Origin: Vombatus ursinus
Lineage: Eukaryota > Chordata > Mammalia > Diprotodontia > Vombatidae
Assembly: GCF_900497805.2 (NCBI RefSeq)
Contig: NW_020953953.1
Span: 1,601,230-1,665,229, forward strand
Direction of reading: 5' to 3'
DNA: 64,000 nucleotides
The translations under genes and the position numbers were made by a program. The first letter of the stretch is position 1. Every line of letters begins with the position of its first letter. The notes beneath the pieces were generated by a model. It saw only the letters and a program-made list of their open reading frames with translations. It made no database searches and was not told the DNA's origin. Shown piece by piece: positions 10,151-21,319 of the stretch.

Positions 10151-13100
10151 TCACGAGCTCTGCGCGTCGGTGACTTTCCCAGGCGGTACTGCCTTCGGGG
10201 CCGGGGCCTGGGCCTGGGCCTCCTCCAGGCCCACGAGCCCAGCGCTGCGGGCCCAAAGCTTCTGAGCCGCCTCGTCGTCCTGCGCCTCGGGAGCTGGGTC
10301 CTTCTGGCGGAAGGCGTCAAAATACTTGCCCGAGACCCCGCTGAGCTCCGGAGCCACAGCCAGGTAGACGCTTGGCTGGGCTGCCAACTTGGGCGTCTTC
10401 ACCAGCAACCAGAAGAAGGGGCCTGAGGTCAGGACGCAGAGGGACGCAGAGTCAGAGAGGCCTCGAACGACACCCCTAGTCTGGTAGGTGGGGAATCTGA
10501 GGCTCTGAGAGAGGAAGACGTTTGATTAAGGCCCCCCTCCCCCAGCCAGTAAGGGGCCAAGCAAGCTGACCAGCCGGGTCTGGGGGCCCACCGGGGACTC
10601 CTCCACACTCCTGAGGAAGGAGGACTTACCAAGGACCGTGCTGGAGAAGATGGATTTGTGCATGCCCGTGTGTCTGCCCAGCTCGGTGCTGGCTACCCCA
10701 GGGTGCAGGGAGTTGGCAGTGACCAGCGTCCCTGCGAGAGACGGGGGCAGAGGAGGAGCCTCAGGGCCCGCCCTCGGGGCCGCGGGGGGCTGGGGGGGCC
10801 CGCACGGGCAGGCAGACGGCTGTCTACTGGACAGCGCTCAGGAGATCCCACACTTTATAAAGAGGACCTTGGGGGGTCGGGGAAGGGGAAACGCTTCTGC
10901 AAGCGCGAGCACCGTGAGCATCCGCGCATTTGGCCCCCCCGCGACCCAAGTGGGGGATCCCTGGCGGTCACTGGCAGGCGCCTCCCTGAGCCCAGGCGCA
11001 CCTTCCAGCCGCCGGCTGAGCTCCCTGGTGAAGAGCACCACCGCCAGCTTGCTCTGGCAGTACGCGGCCTTGGCCTCGTAGGGCCGCCGCTCCCAGTTCA
11101 GGTCCTCGAGATCCACGCGGCCCGCGACGTGAGCTAGCGAGGAGACGTTGATGACCCGTGAGGCCCCCGACGCCTTCAGCTTCTCTAGCAGCAGGTTGGT
11201 CAGAAGGAAGTGACCTGGCAGGGGAGGGGCACGGGGTGTAGACCCCCGGTCACCGTCCCTCTCCGTGCCCAGCCGCCACCGGGCCACCTTCCACCCACAG
11301 TAAGAGAGCCCAGGCTCAGTGCCCCATGAGGGGCCGCCACTCACCCAAATGGTTGACCCCCAACTGCATCTCAAAGCCATCCTCGGTGGTCCAGTGGGGG
11401 CACCTCATCACGGCGGCATTGTTGATCAGAACGTCCACACGCTCCTCTTCTGGAAAAAGGCCGCAGGGCTCGGGGATCCAGTCCTGCTTGGTCCCCCCCC
11501 CGCCCCCTGCCCACAGCGCACACCCGGATTGGAGGCAGGTGTTCAGGGCCTCCACGGCCCAACCCCCAGGCCTGCCTCTCTTCCCCTCAGGGCCGTTCCT
11601 CTTGGGCCCCCCTTGGTGCCTAGCACGGGGCAGGGGAGCTGGGCCTCTCCTTTTGTTGTTCTCCTCGGTGCCCAGCACTGGGGGATCCAGGGCTGCCTCT
11701 CTTTGCCACCTACAGTGTCACACTCAGCAGATGCACAAGTGAGCGCCACTCGTGTCCCCACCCCAAATCTCACAAGCTCCGATTTCTCCCCTTTCTGGCC
11801 TGGGACCGCGTGCTCTTGGCATCGAGGGGGCCGGGGGAGGCAGCAGCGAGGGGAGAGGAGGCCGGGCCAGAGATCCAGCCGGGGTCCTGTGGGCTGAGGG
11901 GAGCCAGCAGCCCGAGGATCCCCAGCTCCCAGACAAGGAAGCGTGGCGGCTCAGAGAGGCGAATTAACGTGGGCTGAGTCACACAAACGCCAAGGGTCTG
12001 AGCCGGTCTGGCACATTCCAGCGGGCAGCTGCCCCTTCCCGCGTGTGCCCTGCCTCTGGGCTTCCTACCCTCCACAATCTTCTTGGCAAAGGCCCGGATG
12101 GACGTCAGAGAGGCCAGGTCCAGGCGCCGGGCATCCACGTGATGGTTAAGCGTGTCTCCCCGGATCTCCTTGGCCGCCGCCTCACACTTGTCCAAGTCGC
12201 GACAGGCCAGGATGATGCGGCCTCCTGGAAAGGAAAAAGGGAAACTGAGGCCCCGGGAGGGGCCTGCCTGTGAAGGGGCTGCCCTAAGGGTCCTGAGCAC
12301 CCAGAGACGGGGCCGCAGGGAGAAGAGCAGGAAGGGACTCTGGAGATCACCTGACCCTCTGAAGTGCACAGGTGAGGAAACTGAGGCACAGACTGACCAG
12401 CAGACAGGACTCACAGAAACAGGAGCTGGAAAAGGCACTCAGACACCAAACCCAAATACCCCCTTTCTCATTTACATGGGGGGAAACTGAGGACCCCAAA
12501 GAGGGGACTTCCCCAAGGTCACCCTCCCTCCCCCAAAGAACCCTCTGAAGGGCTCCAAAGAGCGGTGCGCATGGCAGAGACAAGTCCTGAACTTAGCAGT
12601 CAGGAAGTCGTGGGTTCAAACGCCACCTGGGTGACCCCACGCAGGTTGCTCTGCCTCACAGCGGACTCCGTGGCCCGAGGCCCCTTCTGCCTCCAAATCC
12701 ATGATCTTTGGAGTTGGCCGTTAGATCTGAGCCCCGTGGAACGGCGGGAGGCCTTGGGGTGTAGTGAGCTCCCCGTCACAAGAGGTCTTTGAACAAAGGC
12801 CGCCTGACTGGGCTGGTTTTTTGAGTACCCGAGGAATCAGATGCCCCCGCAGGAATTTCCAACCCTGAAATCTTAGTATTTGATGAACAGAGGAGCCCCT
12901 GAAGGCTCAGCTCTTTATTTCACAAATGAGGAAACTGAGGAACACCCCACGACTCCCCTCCCCATCACAGACTTGGAGCTACAAAGGGTCCTGGAGGCCG
13001 CTGAGTCCAACCCCTTCAATCTACAGATGGGGAAACCGAGGCACAGAGAGACGAAGTGACCTGCCCAGGGCCCAACTGCTGGCAAGTATCTGAGGCAGGA

Positions 13101-16100
13101 CTCCCTGACTCCAAGTTCGGGGCTCCCCGCCCCTCACGCCTAGCTTCTCTCTGGGAGGGGGGTCAGCACTGAGCCCTCGGGGCTGGGGACGTTACCCCTC
13201 CGGGCCAACTCTCGGGCGGTCTCCTTGCCGATGCCGGTGTTGGCCCCCGTGACAATGACTGTCTTCCCATGGATGGTGGCCTTGCTGGGGCAGCTCCCGC
13301 CGCTAACTGAGTCCCTGTGGGGAAGAGGGACAGAATGTTCTCAGGGCTCCAAGCAGCAAGGACCCTTCAAGCTCATCTCGAAGAATATGAACAGGCAGCT
13401 TTCAGAAGAAACCTAAGCTGACAACAGTCGTATGAAAAAATGCGCTAAATCACTATTGATCAGACACATGCAGATGAAAGCAACTCCATGCCTACCAGAT
13501 TGGCAAATACGACCTAAAAGGAAAATGATAAATGTTGGAGGGGACGTGGGAAAACTGGGAAACTAACGCATTGTTGGTGGAGTTGTGAACTGATCCAGCC
13601 ATTCTGGAGAGCAATCTGGAACTATGCCCAAACGGCTACAAAGCTGTGTATCCCTTTGAGCCAGCAATACCACTTCTAGGGCTGTATCCCAAAGAGATCA
13701 AAGAAGAAAGGAAAGAACCTATTCACATGTAAATATTTATAGCTGCTCTTCTTGTGGTGGCTAAGAACTGGAAATTGAGGGGATGCCCATTGGTTGGGGA
13801 ACGGCTGAATAAGTTGTGGTATAAATTGTGATGGAATACTATTGTGTTATAAGAAATGACGAGCAGGCTGATTTCAGAAAAACCTAGATTTGCATGAACT
13901 GATGCAAAGTGAAATGCGCAGAACCAGGAGACCACTGGACACGGTAAGAGCAACATTGTATCAGCTGTGAATGACTCGGCAGGGCAATGATCCAAGACAA
14001 TTCTGGAGGACTTATGATGAAAGATACTACCCGTCCCCAGAGCAAGAGCTGATGGACTGAGTGCGGATTGAGGCACACTGCTTTTCACTTCTTTTCTTGT
14101 TGTTGTTGTTGCTGCGACATGATGAATGTGGAAATGTTTGACACGACTTCACGTGTGTATCTGATATGTTACTTGCCTTCTCAATGAGTGAGGGAGACAA
14201 TATGGAACTCAAAATTAAAAAAAAGTAAATGAGGAAAACCTAGTGACCCCTCCAAGACCTTGTCTAATTAGACGTCTTCTCTGACCCCGGATCACGTCGA
14301 TGGGTCATCTCCCCATATCTGAAATGTAGCTGTCTGATGTTCCCTAACTCCCTTATCATTGTCCAACTGTGTTGACTTTTTCATGCTTCTCTTCACGTCT
14401 GTGTTTGAACTTCAAACTCGCTATGCCTGCTCTGGTCTTTTCATAAGGAATATTTGAAGTCCCCTATTTCATTGAGGTCCATCCCCGGTCCCCACCCCTG
14501 TCCTGTGGCATTATACTCAGCTTTGCTGGGTAGGTAAGTTACTCTTGGCTAAAAGCCCAAATCTTCTGGAACATTATATTCCAAGCTCTCCGCTTCTTGA
14601 ACGTGGTAGCTGCTAAATCTTGTGTGATCCTGACTGGCCCCTCGGTCGCTTACATTCTTTCTTTCTGATTATTTGAAGTACTTTTTCTTTAACCTGGAAG
14701 TACTGCATTTTAGCTGTAATACTCCTAGGAGTTTCTGTTTGGGGTTTTTTTTGAGGAGGTAACCAATAGATTCTTTCAATTTCCATTTTACCCTCTGGTC
14801 TAGGTGCGCTTTCTCTCTCTGTCTCTCTCACCATGGTGTCCAGAAAGTCCAATGATTCTGTTGTTTTTGCTTTGACATACCTAACATTTTCTTCCATATT
14901 TTCAGCCTTTAGACTTTGTTATAATATCTCTCTTTGTCTCCTAGACTTGCTGGTTTCTCTATGGTCCATTCTAATTTAGGGGGAGTTTGTGCAAGGCTTT
15001 GTACCTCTTGTGCCAAGATGAATTCCAATTCTTTCTTCCATAGCTCTCACTTCTTCTCCATTTTTCCACTCTAGAGCTCTCATTCCATTTATGAAAAAAA
15101 AAAATTAACCCTTACGTTCTCTCTTCCAGGAATTCCAGTTAAATGTGTGCCCAGGCTGTATTTTCCTCTGAGTCATTGCTTGCTGATGTTTTGGAGTCAT
15201 TCTCTTCTTCTGGATTTGTGTCCCGTTCATCATACCAGCTTTTATGGTGGCATTTTTTTTTTTTTTTTACGATTTGTTTGCTCATTCTCCTAGCCTACTT
15301 TCTGATTTCAGATGTGATGTCAGAGCTGGGCTCTGCCACACTTTTGGTGGGCAGGTCTGGGATGGTGCTGTGACTGCTTTCTTGAGGTACTGAGTGCTGT
15401 GCTGTTCTAGGATCTCAGGGACAGGCTGGGGATCTGCCAGCTTTCAGAACTTCCAAGGGGGTCTGATGCAGGGGAAAGTCTGATTGCCGCCCTCTGATCT
15501 GAGCTCTGCAAGTTCCTGACCTGGGTTTTGGTCAAGCAAGAGTAAGCAGATGCTGCTGGCCTCCACCCTTGTCAGCAGCTGTCCGGCTCTGCTGGGTCAG
15601 AGCCACAGAGCTGGAGCCTTCCCTTTGGCCTGGGATTCCTGTCCTGGTTATTCCACTGCGGCCTCCAGACTGGGCTGGACGCTGGAATGGCGACCCTGCT
15701 CTGCTCCTGTGCTTCTGAACTCGTTCCTCTCTCAGGGTAAAGCCCAGGGCCTCCCATGTACTGTCCCCTCCTCACTCTGCCCTGCTGCACGCCGGGAATG
15801 GGTAGTGAGTGGCCGCATGGCTGGCTGGCACCTGTCCTAGTGAGGGTCTGGGGATGTCCCAGGACCTTGGACACAGTCTCTCCGTGGCACGCTGTGTGCT
15901 CCTTGTCCATCCTCCCAGTCTGTCATCCTGTGCTGAGCTGGGCTGGACAAATGACTCCCCATGAATTTTTCTGTATTTCCCCATCAGAGTTCAGTCTGGT
16001 GCATCGCCTAGACTTCGCTCCCTCTTCTGGTACCATGATAACAATAATCGTGCTTGGCTGAAGAACTCCAAGGAGCAAACGGGCTCCTCTGAGGCAGGCC

Positions 16101-18658
16101 AACACTGCTCGTCTAACTTTCAGTCTTAGAATGTTACCTGGAGTAGAGCACCTGGGGCTTCAGTGATTGCTCAGGGTCACGCAGGCAGCTCAGTCCTTTA
16201 CACCCTGCTGCCTCTCACTCTCGTGATTGTTGCTGTTATGAATGGGGAGCAGCATGGATAGAGCCAGCTTTGGCACCAGCAGGACCCATACTGGCTGGGC
16301 CAGACCCTTCCAGTACTCTAGGCCACAGCTGGCAGACAAAGGGCTCTGCTGGTGTCTGTGAACCAGACTCAGGTGTAATTGGGAAATGAAGAGCGAAGGA
16401 ACTAAAACTGGAGTACGGCAGAGACAATGTGAATAGATGGTTTTCTAAGCCGGTACATACCAGCAGGGATCCCTATATATGGTTTAGTGGCCCCATTTTT
16501 GTTTGAGTTCGGCAACTCTATTTTTCTTTTTTAGGCAATTGGGGTTAAGTGACTTGCCCAGGGTCACATAGCTAGTAAGTGTCATGTGTTTGGTCTGAGG
16601 CCGGATTTGAACTCAGGTCCTCCTGACTTCAGGGCCAGTGCTCTATCTACTGTGCCACCTAGCTGCCCCTCTATTTTTCAATAAACAAGAATTTATTTTC
16701 TTTTTCATCTCCATCCCCAATTCAAAAGGAAAAAAAGAAAGAAGAAACCCTTGTAACAAACTCAGGAAAGCAGACAAATCGCCACAATGGTCATGTCCAC
16801 AAACAGAGACTCCACCTGCACCTGGGGCCATCTCATCTTCCTCTGGAACCTGGGTGGGTCACTACATAAGGGACCTGAGCTCCCGAGGCTTTCAAAGGGG
16901 ATTATCTTTATGGTATCACTGGTGTTATATCAGTTGTTCCCCTGGTCTGGCTCACCTCCCTCTGCCTCAGTTCATCCAGGTCTCCCTAGGTTTCTCTGAA
17001 ATAGTCCCCTTCATCATTTCTCAAAGCACAAGAGTATGACAGTACAGTAAAATATTTCAACAGTACGGTACAACAGTAATGTGCAATACTTACAGCACCA
17101 AGGTAGGTTGTCCTTCATTCTCAATGAGGACCAAAATCATATCACTATGCTAGAGTCAAGTGACAACGTGTCTGACTGTGGCTGACCAGACCGACAGGGG
17201 CTCAAAATGGTCTGCTACAGTAGGTCGGGCACCAATAGTCTGTGTGAACATTTGAGCTGTATTCTCTAATTTTGCATGGCTCGAGTTTCTTTCGAGCTAT
17301 TTCTATTCTGCTTTGCTCATAGAGCACAGCGACTTCTCTGATGAGAGCACGCTGTGCTGAGCGGCCCTGTGCCAGCGTCTCCCACGTCACACAATCAGTT
17401 CCAAAGTTCTTCTGAGAGATCTTGAGGGTGTCCTTGTATCGCTTCTTCTGACCACCACGTGAGTACCTGCCCTGGGTGAGTTCTCCATAAAACAGTCTTT
17501 CTGGCAAGCATACGTTTGCCATTAGAACAACGTGGCCAGCCCACCCGAGCCGCGCTCTCTGAAGCAGAGTTTGAATGCTTGGCGGTTTAGTTTTAGTTTG
17601 AGAAAGGACCTCAGCACCAAGGTAGTCTCTATTGGTACAACAGTACTATACAATACTTACAGCACCAAGGTAGTACAGGACAGTATTCCTAAAGCACAGT
17701 CTAACAGGAATGTACAATTCTTACAGCACAGCATTCCACAGTAGGTCACTACTGTGCACCATCTACAGCACCAAGGTGACACAGTTCCAATACCACAGTG
17801 GAATGGTACTGCACAATACTTATAGAACAAGCACGTCCATCACTGTCGTGTTGCACAACTCGCTTAGCCGTTCCCCAGCTGACTGGCATCCCCTCAGTTT
17901 ACAATTCTCTGCCGCCACAAAAAGAGATGCCATAAGTATTTCTGTTCAAACGGGTCCTATGTGCCTCTCTTTGATCTCCATGTGGGGAGCCAGGATCTAG
18001 GCAATTCTCTGAGACTAGGAAGTGCCAATCTGCCCTGGGAGAAGACGTTCCCCCATCGAGGAGTCCCCTCTGCCTCGGTATCCGCCCTGTACGATGGGGA
18101 TAAGAACGGCCCTTCCTCCCAGGAGGTTGTGCGGAGGCAATGACGTAATGCGAGCCCTCACACTGCAGATGGGCTGCGATCATGGAGGTAACTGGCACGG
18201 GCCCAGGGCCCGGAGCCCGCTTCGCTGACCCCTCTGTCCTTTGTGGGTCTAGGTCACTGGGAGGGGGCACCTCGGAAGGGGCCGCACAAAGCCCCGGCCT
18301 CGGGGGGGGGGGGGCGCGTCTGGCTTCCAACCCCGCATCCAACTTTCCCTAGCCTCCACCGGCTCATCTGTAAAATGGGTGCTTTCTGCGGCGCCCAGGC
18401 GCAAACTGAGGCCGTCACGCCCCCAGGGATCCACGTGCAGCGTGGCGCCCATTTCACACAGCAGGAAGCAGACTGGGGCGAAGGGGGAAACTGAGGGGGC
18501 GGGGGGCACGGTGACGTCACGCGGCCTCTCAATCCTTCCCTCCCTCCCCGCGAGGGGCTCGGAGCGCAGCCCCACCCCCCCCCACTCACTCACCGGAGCA
18601 GCACGGCGGCCCCCAGCAGGGTCCCGGCCACGGACAGCGGCAGCACGTAGCGGCTCAT
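10151..18658 (-). CDS. RDH13: Retinol dehydrogenase 13 (mitochondrial SDR)
   Basis: Seven coding exons: 18594-18658 (ATG 18658-18656), 13196-13314, 12069-12224, 11345-11449, 11002-11214, 10630-10731, 10151-10422. They sum to 1032 nt, 343 aa plus stop, close to human RDH13 (331). This is a classical short-chain dehydrogenase that reduces retinal with NADPH and sits on the mitochondrial inner membrane. Visible motifs: N-terminal hydrophobic anchor [20 protein letters not shown]; cofactor loop TGANTGIG (residues 44-51); catalytic Ser in [10 protein letters not shown] (about 173-174); YCQSK (Tyr200, Lys204); LHPGV after the active site; and an Ala/Gln/Pro-rich C-terminal extension. The usual NNAG motif reads NNAA (123-126). 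The CpG-rich promoter spans exon 1. It is transcribed in the same direction as EPS8L1, whose start lies 4.7 kb downstream of the RDH13 stop. Confidence 0.97.
12960..13135 (+). repeat. Old interspersed repeat (MIR/L3-like)
   Basis: Contains 'gggaaaccgaggcacagaga', 'gaagtgacctgcccagggcc' and 'gactccctgactccaag'. It sits immediately downstream (minus strand) of the RDH13 exon at 13196, inside an intron. Confidence 0.5.
13430..14225 (+). repeat. Marsupial L1 3' end (plus orientation)
   Basis: The sequence shows the marsupial L1 3' region: 'gcattgttggtggagttgtg', 'gaactatgcccaaacggcta', 'ggggatgcccattggttggg', 'gaaatgcgcagaaccaggag', ending in A-rich sequence at 14210-14225. It lies in the first RDH13 coding intron. 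Related copies are at 38365-40190 and 61640-62320. Confidence 0.85.
14230..16080 (-). repeat. Marsupial L1 5' portion (minus orientation)
   Basis: Reads as the reverse of an L1 5' UTR/ORF1 region. It shares blocks with the 5' end of the longer L1 at 27340-29040: 'ttgatcctgactgg'-like, 'gagtcattctcttct', 'gattctttcaatttc' and 'gttattccactgc/gttattccattgc'. It abuts the poly(A) of the opposite-strand L1 3' end, so the two are separate insertions or a rearranged junction. Confidence 0.7.
16520..16672 (-). repeat. Marsupial tRNA-derived SINE (WSINE/MAR1 type)
   Basis: The minus orientation shows 'aattggggttaagtgacttg', 'ggtcacatagctagtaagtg', 'gatttgaactcaggtcctcc' and 'tgccacctagctgcccc' on the plus strand. 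Confidence 0.92.
16675..17990 (-). repeat. L1 3' end with internal tandem expansion
   Basis: The flanks match the minus-strand marsupial L1 3' region ('caataaacaagaatttattt' near 16680; 'ccgttccccagctgactggc' and 'gccgccacaaaaagagatgc' near 17870-17930). Between them, where other copies have one short 'tatagcacaatattccat'-like segment, lies about 650 bp of degenerate repeats built on 'caatacttacagcaccaagg'. A foreign LINE piece is inserted at about 17109-17606. Confidence 0.7.
17109..17606 (-). repeat. LINE reverse-transcriptase C-terminal fragment, with target-site copies
   Basis: A minus-strand reading frame at 17202-17522 encodes [19 protein letters not shown] and WETLAQ segments, typical of the C-terminal tail of non-LTR retrotransposon ORFs in the RTE/R4/L2-like group. 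Copies of 'cagcaccaaggtag' flank it at about 17095-17108 and 17608-17621, but that phrase also belongs to the surrounding tandem repeat. The family was not fixed. Confidence 0.6.
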
Positions 18659-18800
18659 GGGGCCCGCCCACTCACGTCGCGCCACGCATCCCGACGTCAC
18701 GCCGTACGAGCCCCTCGCCGCCGCCGCGAAGCCTGCTGGGACTTGTAGTCTGGGCTGGGCGCGCAGAGATCGCGGAATGCCTACTGCCCAGCAAGGGAGG
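18240..18800. promoter_or_regulatory. CpG-island promoter of RDH13
   Basis: A dense GC/CpG region spans RDH13 exon 1. A full CRE palindrome TGACGTCA lies at 18512-18519, within the 5' end of intron 1. A CRE-like CGACGTCA lies at about 18692-18699, some 35 bp upstream of the start codon. A ZNF143/Staf-type element, GACTACAAGTCCCAGCAGGC on the minus strand, occupies 18731-18750. TATA is absent, as expected for a housekeeping CpG promoter. The island could also drive plus-strand transcription, but no plus-strand gene was recognised. Confidence 0.75.
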
Positions 18801-18989
18801 GGGCGCTCGGGGGCCCTCCCCGCGCCCTCCCCCCAAAATGTGCATGTCTTGTTTACTCACTATAGAGTGAGGGCAGGAACCGCAGGGAGGTGGGAGGGGA
18901 GCCGAGGCAGAGCCCCCGACCCAGAGCCCCAGGCTGGCGGGCTGCCACCTTGGGAGCATGGCAATGATGCAGCGCCCAAGAACAGCCCC

Positions 18990-19130
18990 GGGACCCTTTC
19001 TAAAAGGGCCCTCCTCTTCCCCATTTCTTCCTCCTCGTCCTCCCCCTCCTCGTCCTCCCCCTCCTCCTCCTCCTTCCCTTTCTTCCCCTCTCCTCCTTCC
19101 CTTCCCCCCCTTTTCGTCTTCAGCAGCAGC
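18990..19130. repeat. CT-rich low-complexity tract
   Basis: An imperfect CCTCCTCGTCCTC/CTTCC pyrimidine tract just upstream of the RDH13 CpG island. No coding signal is seen in it. Confidence 0.8.
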
Positions 19131-19139
19131 AGCCCTATA

Positions 19140-19980
19140 AATCACCACCGAATGACTTCTAAAAAAGGGAAGAAGATGTTTTGTGGGTAGCTCTGTGAGC
19201 AGGACAGCAGAGGATGGGTCTGCTTGAGAAGGCGGGGCAGGAGGCAGGAGGCCAGGGGGGCAGGGTTTCTGGAGGGCACAAACCTGAGCTCAGGCTGGGG
19301 GACCTGGGGGAGGGGACGGGGATCCATGCTGTGCCTGTGGAAAATCACAGAGCCCTGAGGAAGGGTCTAGGGTCTAGGCAGTATGTTGGGAAGGGAGTCA
19401 GAACCCAGGGTTCTAGGTGCCCCCCTCCTTGGTTCTCACCCTCCCACTCTTCTCCTTGACCCCTATCACCCAGCTCCCAGCGATCCTCCCTACCCCCATT
19501 CTCCCATGGACTGCTCTAGAAGGGGAAGGGGAAATTTAGGGGAGAGGGCTCAGCCCAATCGGATAGAAGTCTGCACCCACCCCTCCATCGGACCTTTGCG
19601 GGGTCGGAGTTGCCCAGGTCTTAGACACTGGAGCCCCTCAGCCATTTCCCCTAGAGGTCCTCTCTCCTTCAGAATTCAGACTCCAGGCCCAGGGGATTGC
19701 CATGAAGTCCAGGGCGGGGCGGTGGTCCTGAACAGCTGTCTCTGCCCCTGCCCAGTAGCCCTCTCCGGGCAGGTTTCCCATCCTTAGGCAGCCTCCCTGC
19801 GTGGGAAAAGGCTCTGATCAGTCATGGCTACATTTGTTCACTAGGGGGTGCTGCGGAGTAGCACGATCTGTCAATGTTCCATGGAATGGACTCGCACAGG
19901 CGGCTGTTGGGGTGTTGGGGTCTTTGTGTAGCCCCGTGTGCAAGATTCTAGGGACAAATGTGATCATTTTCTGGTGAGGG
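19140..19980. other. Intergenic DNA, nothing recognised
   Basis: No repeat family, exon or RNA gene was recognised on either strand between the pyrimidine tract and the GA tract. Confidence 0.3.
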
Positions 19981-19998
19981 AGAATTGGGGGAATATGG

Positions 19999-20025
19999 GG
20001 AGAGAGGGAGAGGGAGGGAGGGAGG

Positions 20026-20086
<61 letters not shown>

Positions 20087-20797
20087 CACACAGAGAGAGA
20101 AGACACACAGAGAAGACACAGAGAGAGAAAAAGGAGGGAAGGAGAGGGAGGGAGAGAGGGAGAAGGAGGGGGAAGAGAGAGAGAGAGAGGAGGGAAGGAG
20201 AGAGAGAGATCAAGAGAGAGGAGGGTGGGGGAGAGAGAAGGAGGAAGACAGGGAGAGAGAGAAGACACAGAGAGAAGACACAGAGAGAAAGGAGGGAAGG
20301 AGAGGGAAAGAGAGAGAGCGAGAGAGAAGAGGGAGGGGGAGAGAAAAAGAGAGGGAGAGGAGGGAAAGAGAAGGAGAGGAGGGAGAGAGAGGAGGGAAAG
20401 AGGGAGGGATAGAGGGAGGAGAGAGAGAGAGAGAAGACACACACAGAGAGAAGACACACAGAGAAGACACAGAGAAAAAAGAGGGAAGGAGAGGGAGAGA
20501 GAAAGAGCAAGAGAGAGGAGGGAGGGGGAGAGAGAAGGAGAAAGAGGGGGAGGGAGAGAGAAACAGGAGGGAGGGGGAGAGAGAGGGAGGGAGAGAGAGA
20601 GAAGACAGAGAGAAAGGAGGGAAGGAGAGGGAGAGAGTGAGAGAGAGGAGGGAGGGGGAGAGAGAAGAGGGAGGGGGAGAGAGAGGGAGGGAGAGAGAGA
20701 GAGAGAAGACAGAGAGAGAAAGGAGAGAAGGAGAGGGAAAGAGAAATCGAGAGAGAGAAGAGGGAGGGGGAGAGAGAAGAGGGAGGAGGAGAGAAAG
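19999..20797. repeat. 800-bp purine-rich (GA)n satellite-like tract
   Basis: The plus strand is almost entirely A and G, broken only by small CACACA or ACAC pieces. There is higher-order structure. A block 'gaagacacacagagagaaga', followed by 'aaaggagggaaggagagggag' variants, recurs several times with drift (near 20083, 20250, 20433, 20600 and 20705). All long reading frames here are low-complexity artefacts. Confidence 0.95.
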
Positions 20798-21112
20798 TTG
20801 AGGCTAGACATTCACTGCAGGCAGACAGGGTCCAGTCAACATAGACTGGCAGGCACCCAGATCAAAGTATGCGCCAGAGCCTCTTGTCCTTGTCCAAAGC
20901 AAGCATCTTATTCACTTTTCTCCTGTCTGCTGAGATGAGACTCTGGCTTGTAGCCGCCAGGATGTGGCTCCTTTGGAGAGCCTGGTGGGCCCCTGAGGAC
21001 CAAGGGTTTCCCTTTCCTCACCCACCCCCTTCCACCCCTAGTTTCTATAGAGAGAAACATAGAGGGAGGGAGAATGAGAGAAAGTCCTGTCCCAGGAGGT
21101 AGAGACACCAAG

Positions 21113-21312
21113 AATAATAATTGCACATAACATTCATGTAGCACCTAGTATGTGCCAGGGAAGATAGGTGCTGTTATTATCCCCATCTTACAAGATGAAG
21201 TGACTTGTCCAGGGTCACACAACTAAGTAAGTGCATAAGTTCATATTTGAACTCACTTGGATTTGAACTCAGGTCTTGCCAACTGTAGGCCAAGCGGCTG
21301 TCTCTAGCAGTC
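21113..21312 (-). repeat. MIR-type SINE
   Basis: In reverse, the features are 'gtagcacctagtatgtgcca', 'gatgaagtgacttgtccagg', 'gtcacacaactaagtaagtg' and 'atttgaactcaggtcttgcc'. Confidence 0.75.
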
Positions 21313-21319
21313 CGTGATG

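Noticed and set aside
17202-17522. A host gene encoding a KKRYKDTLK protein
   Set aside because: The pattern is the common C-terminal tail of non-LTR retrotransposon ORFs, and the piece looks like an insertion inside another repeat.
19938-20938. Reading frames of about 230-317 codons rich in Arg/Glu or Ser/Leu/Pro across the GA tract
   Set aside because: They arise from uninterrupted purine (or pyrimidine) dinucleotide sequence, which lacks stop codons by composition. There is no start context, exon signal or family resemblance.
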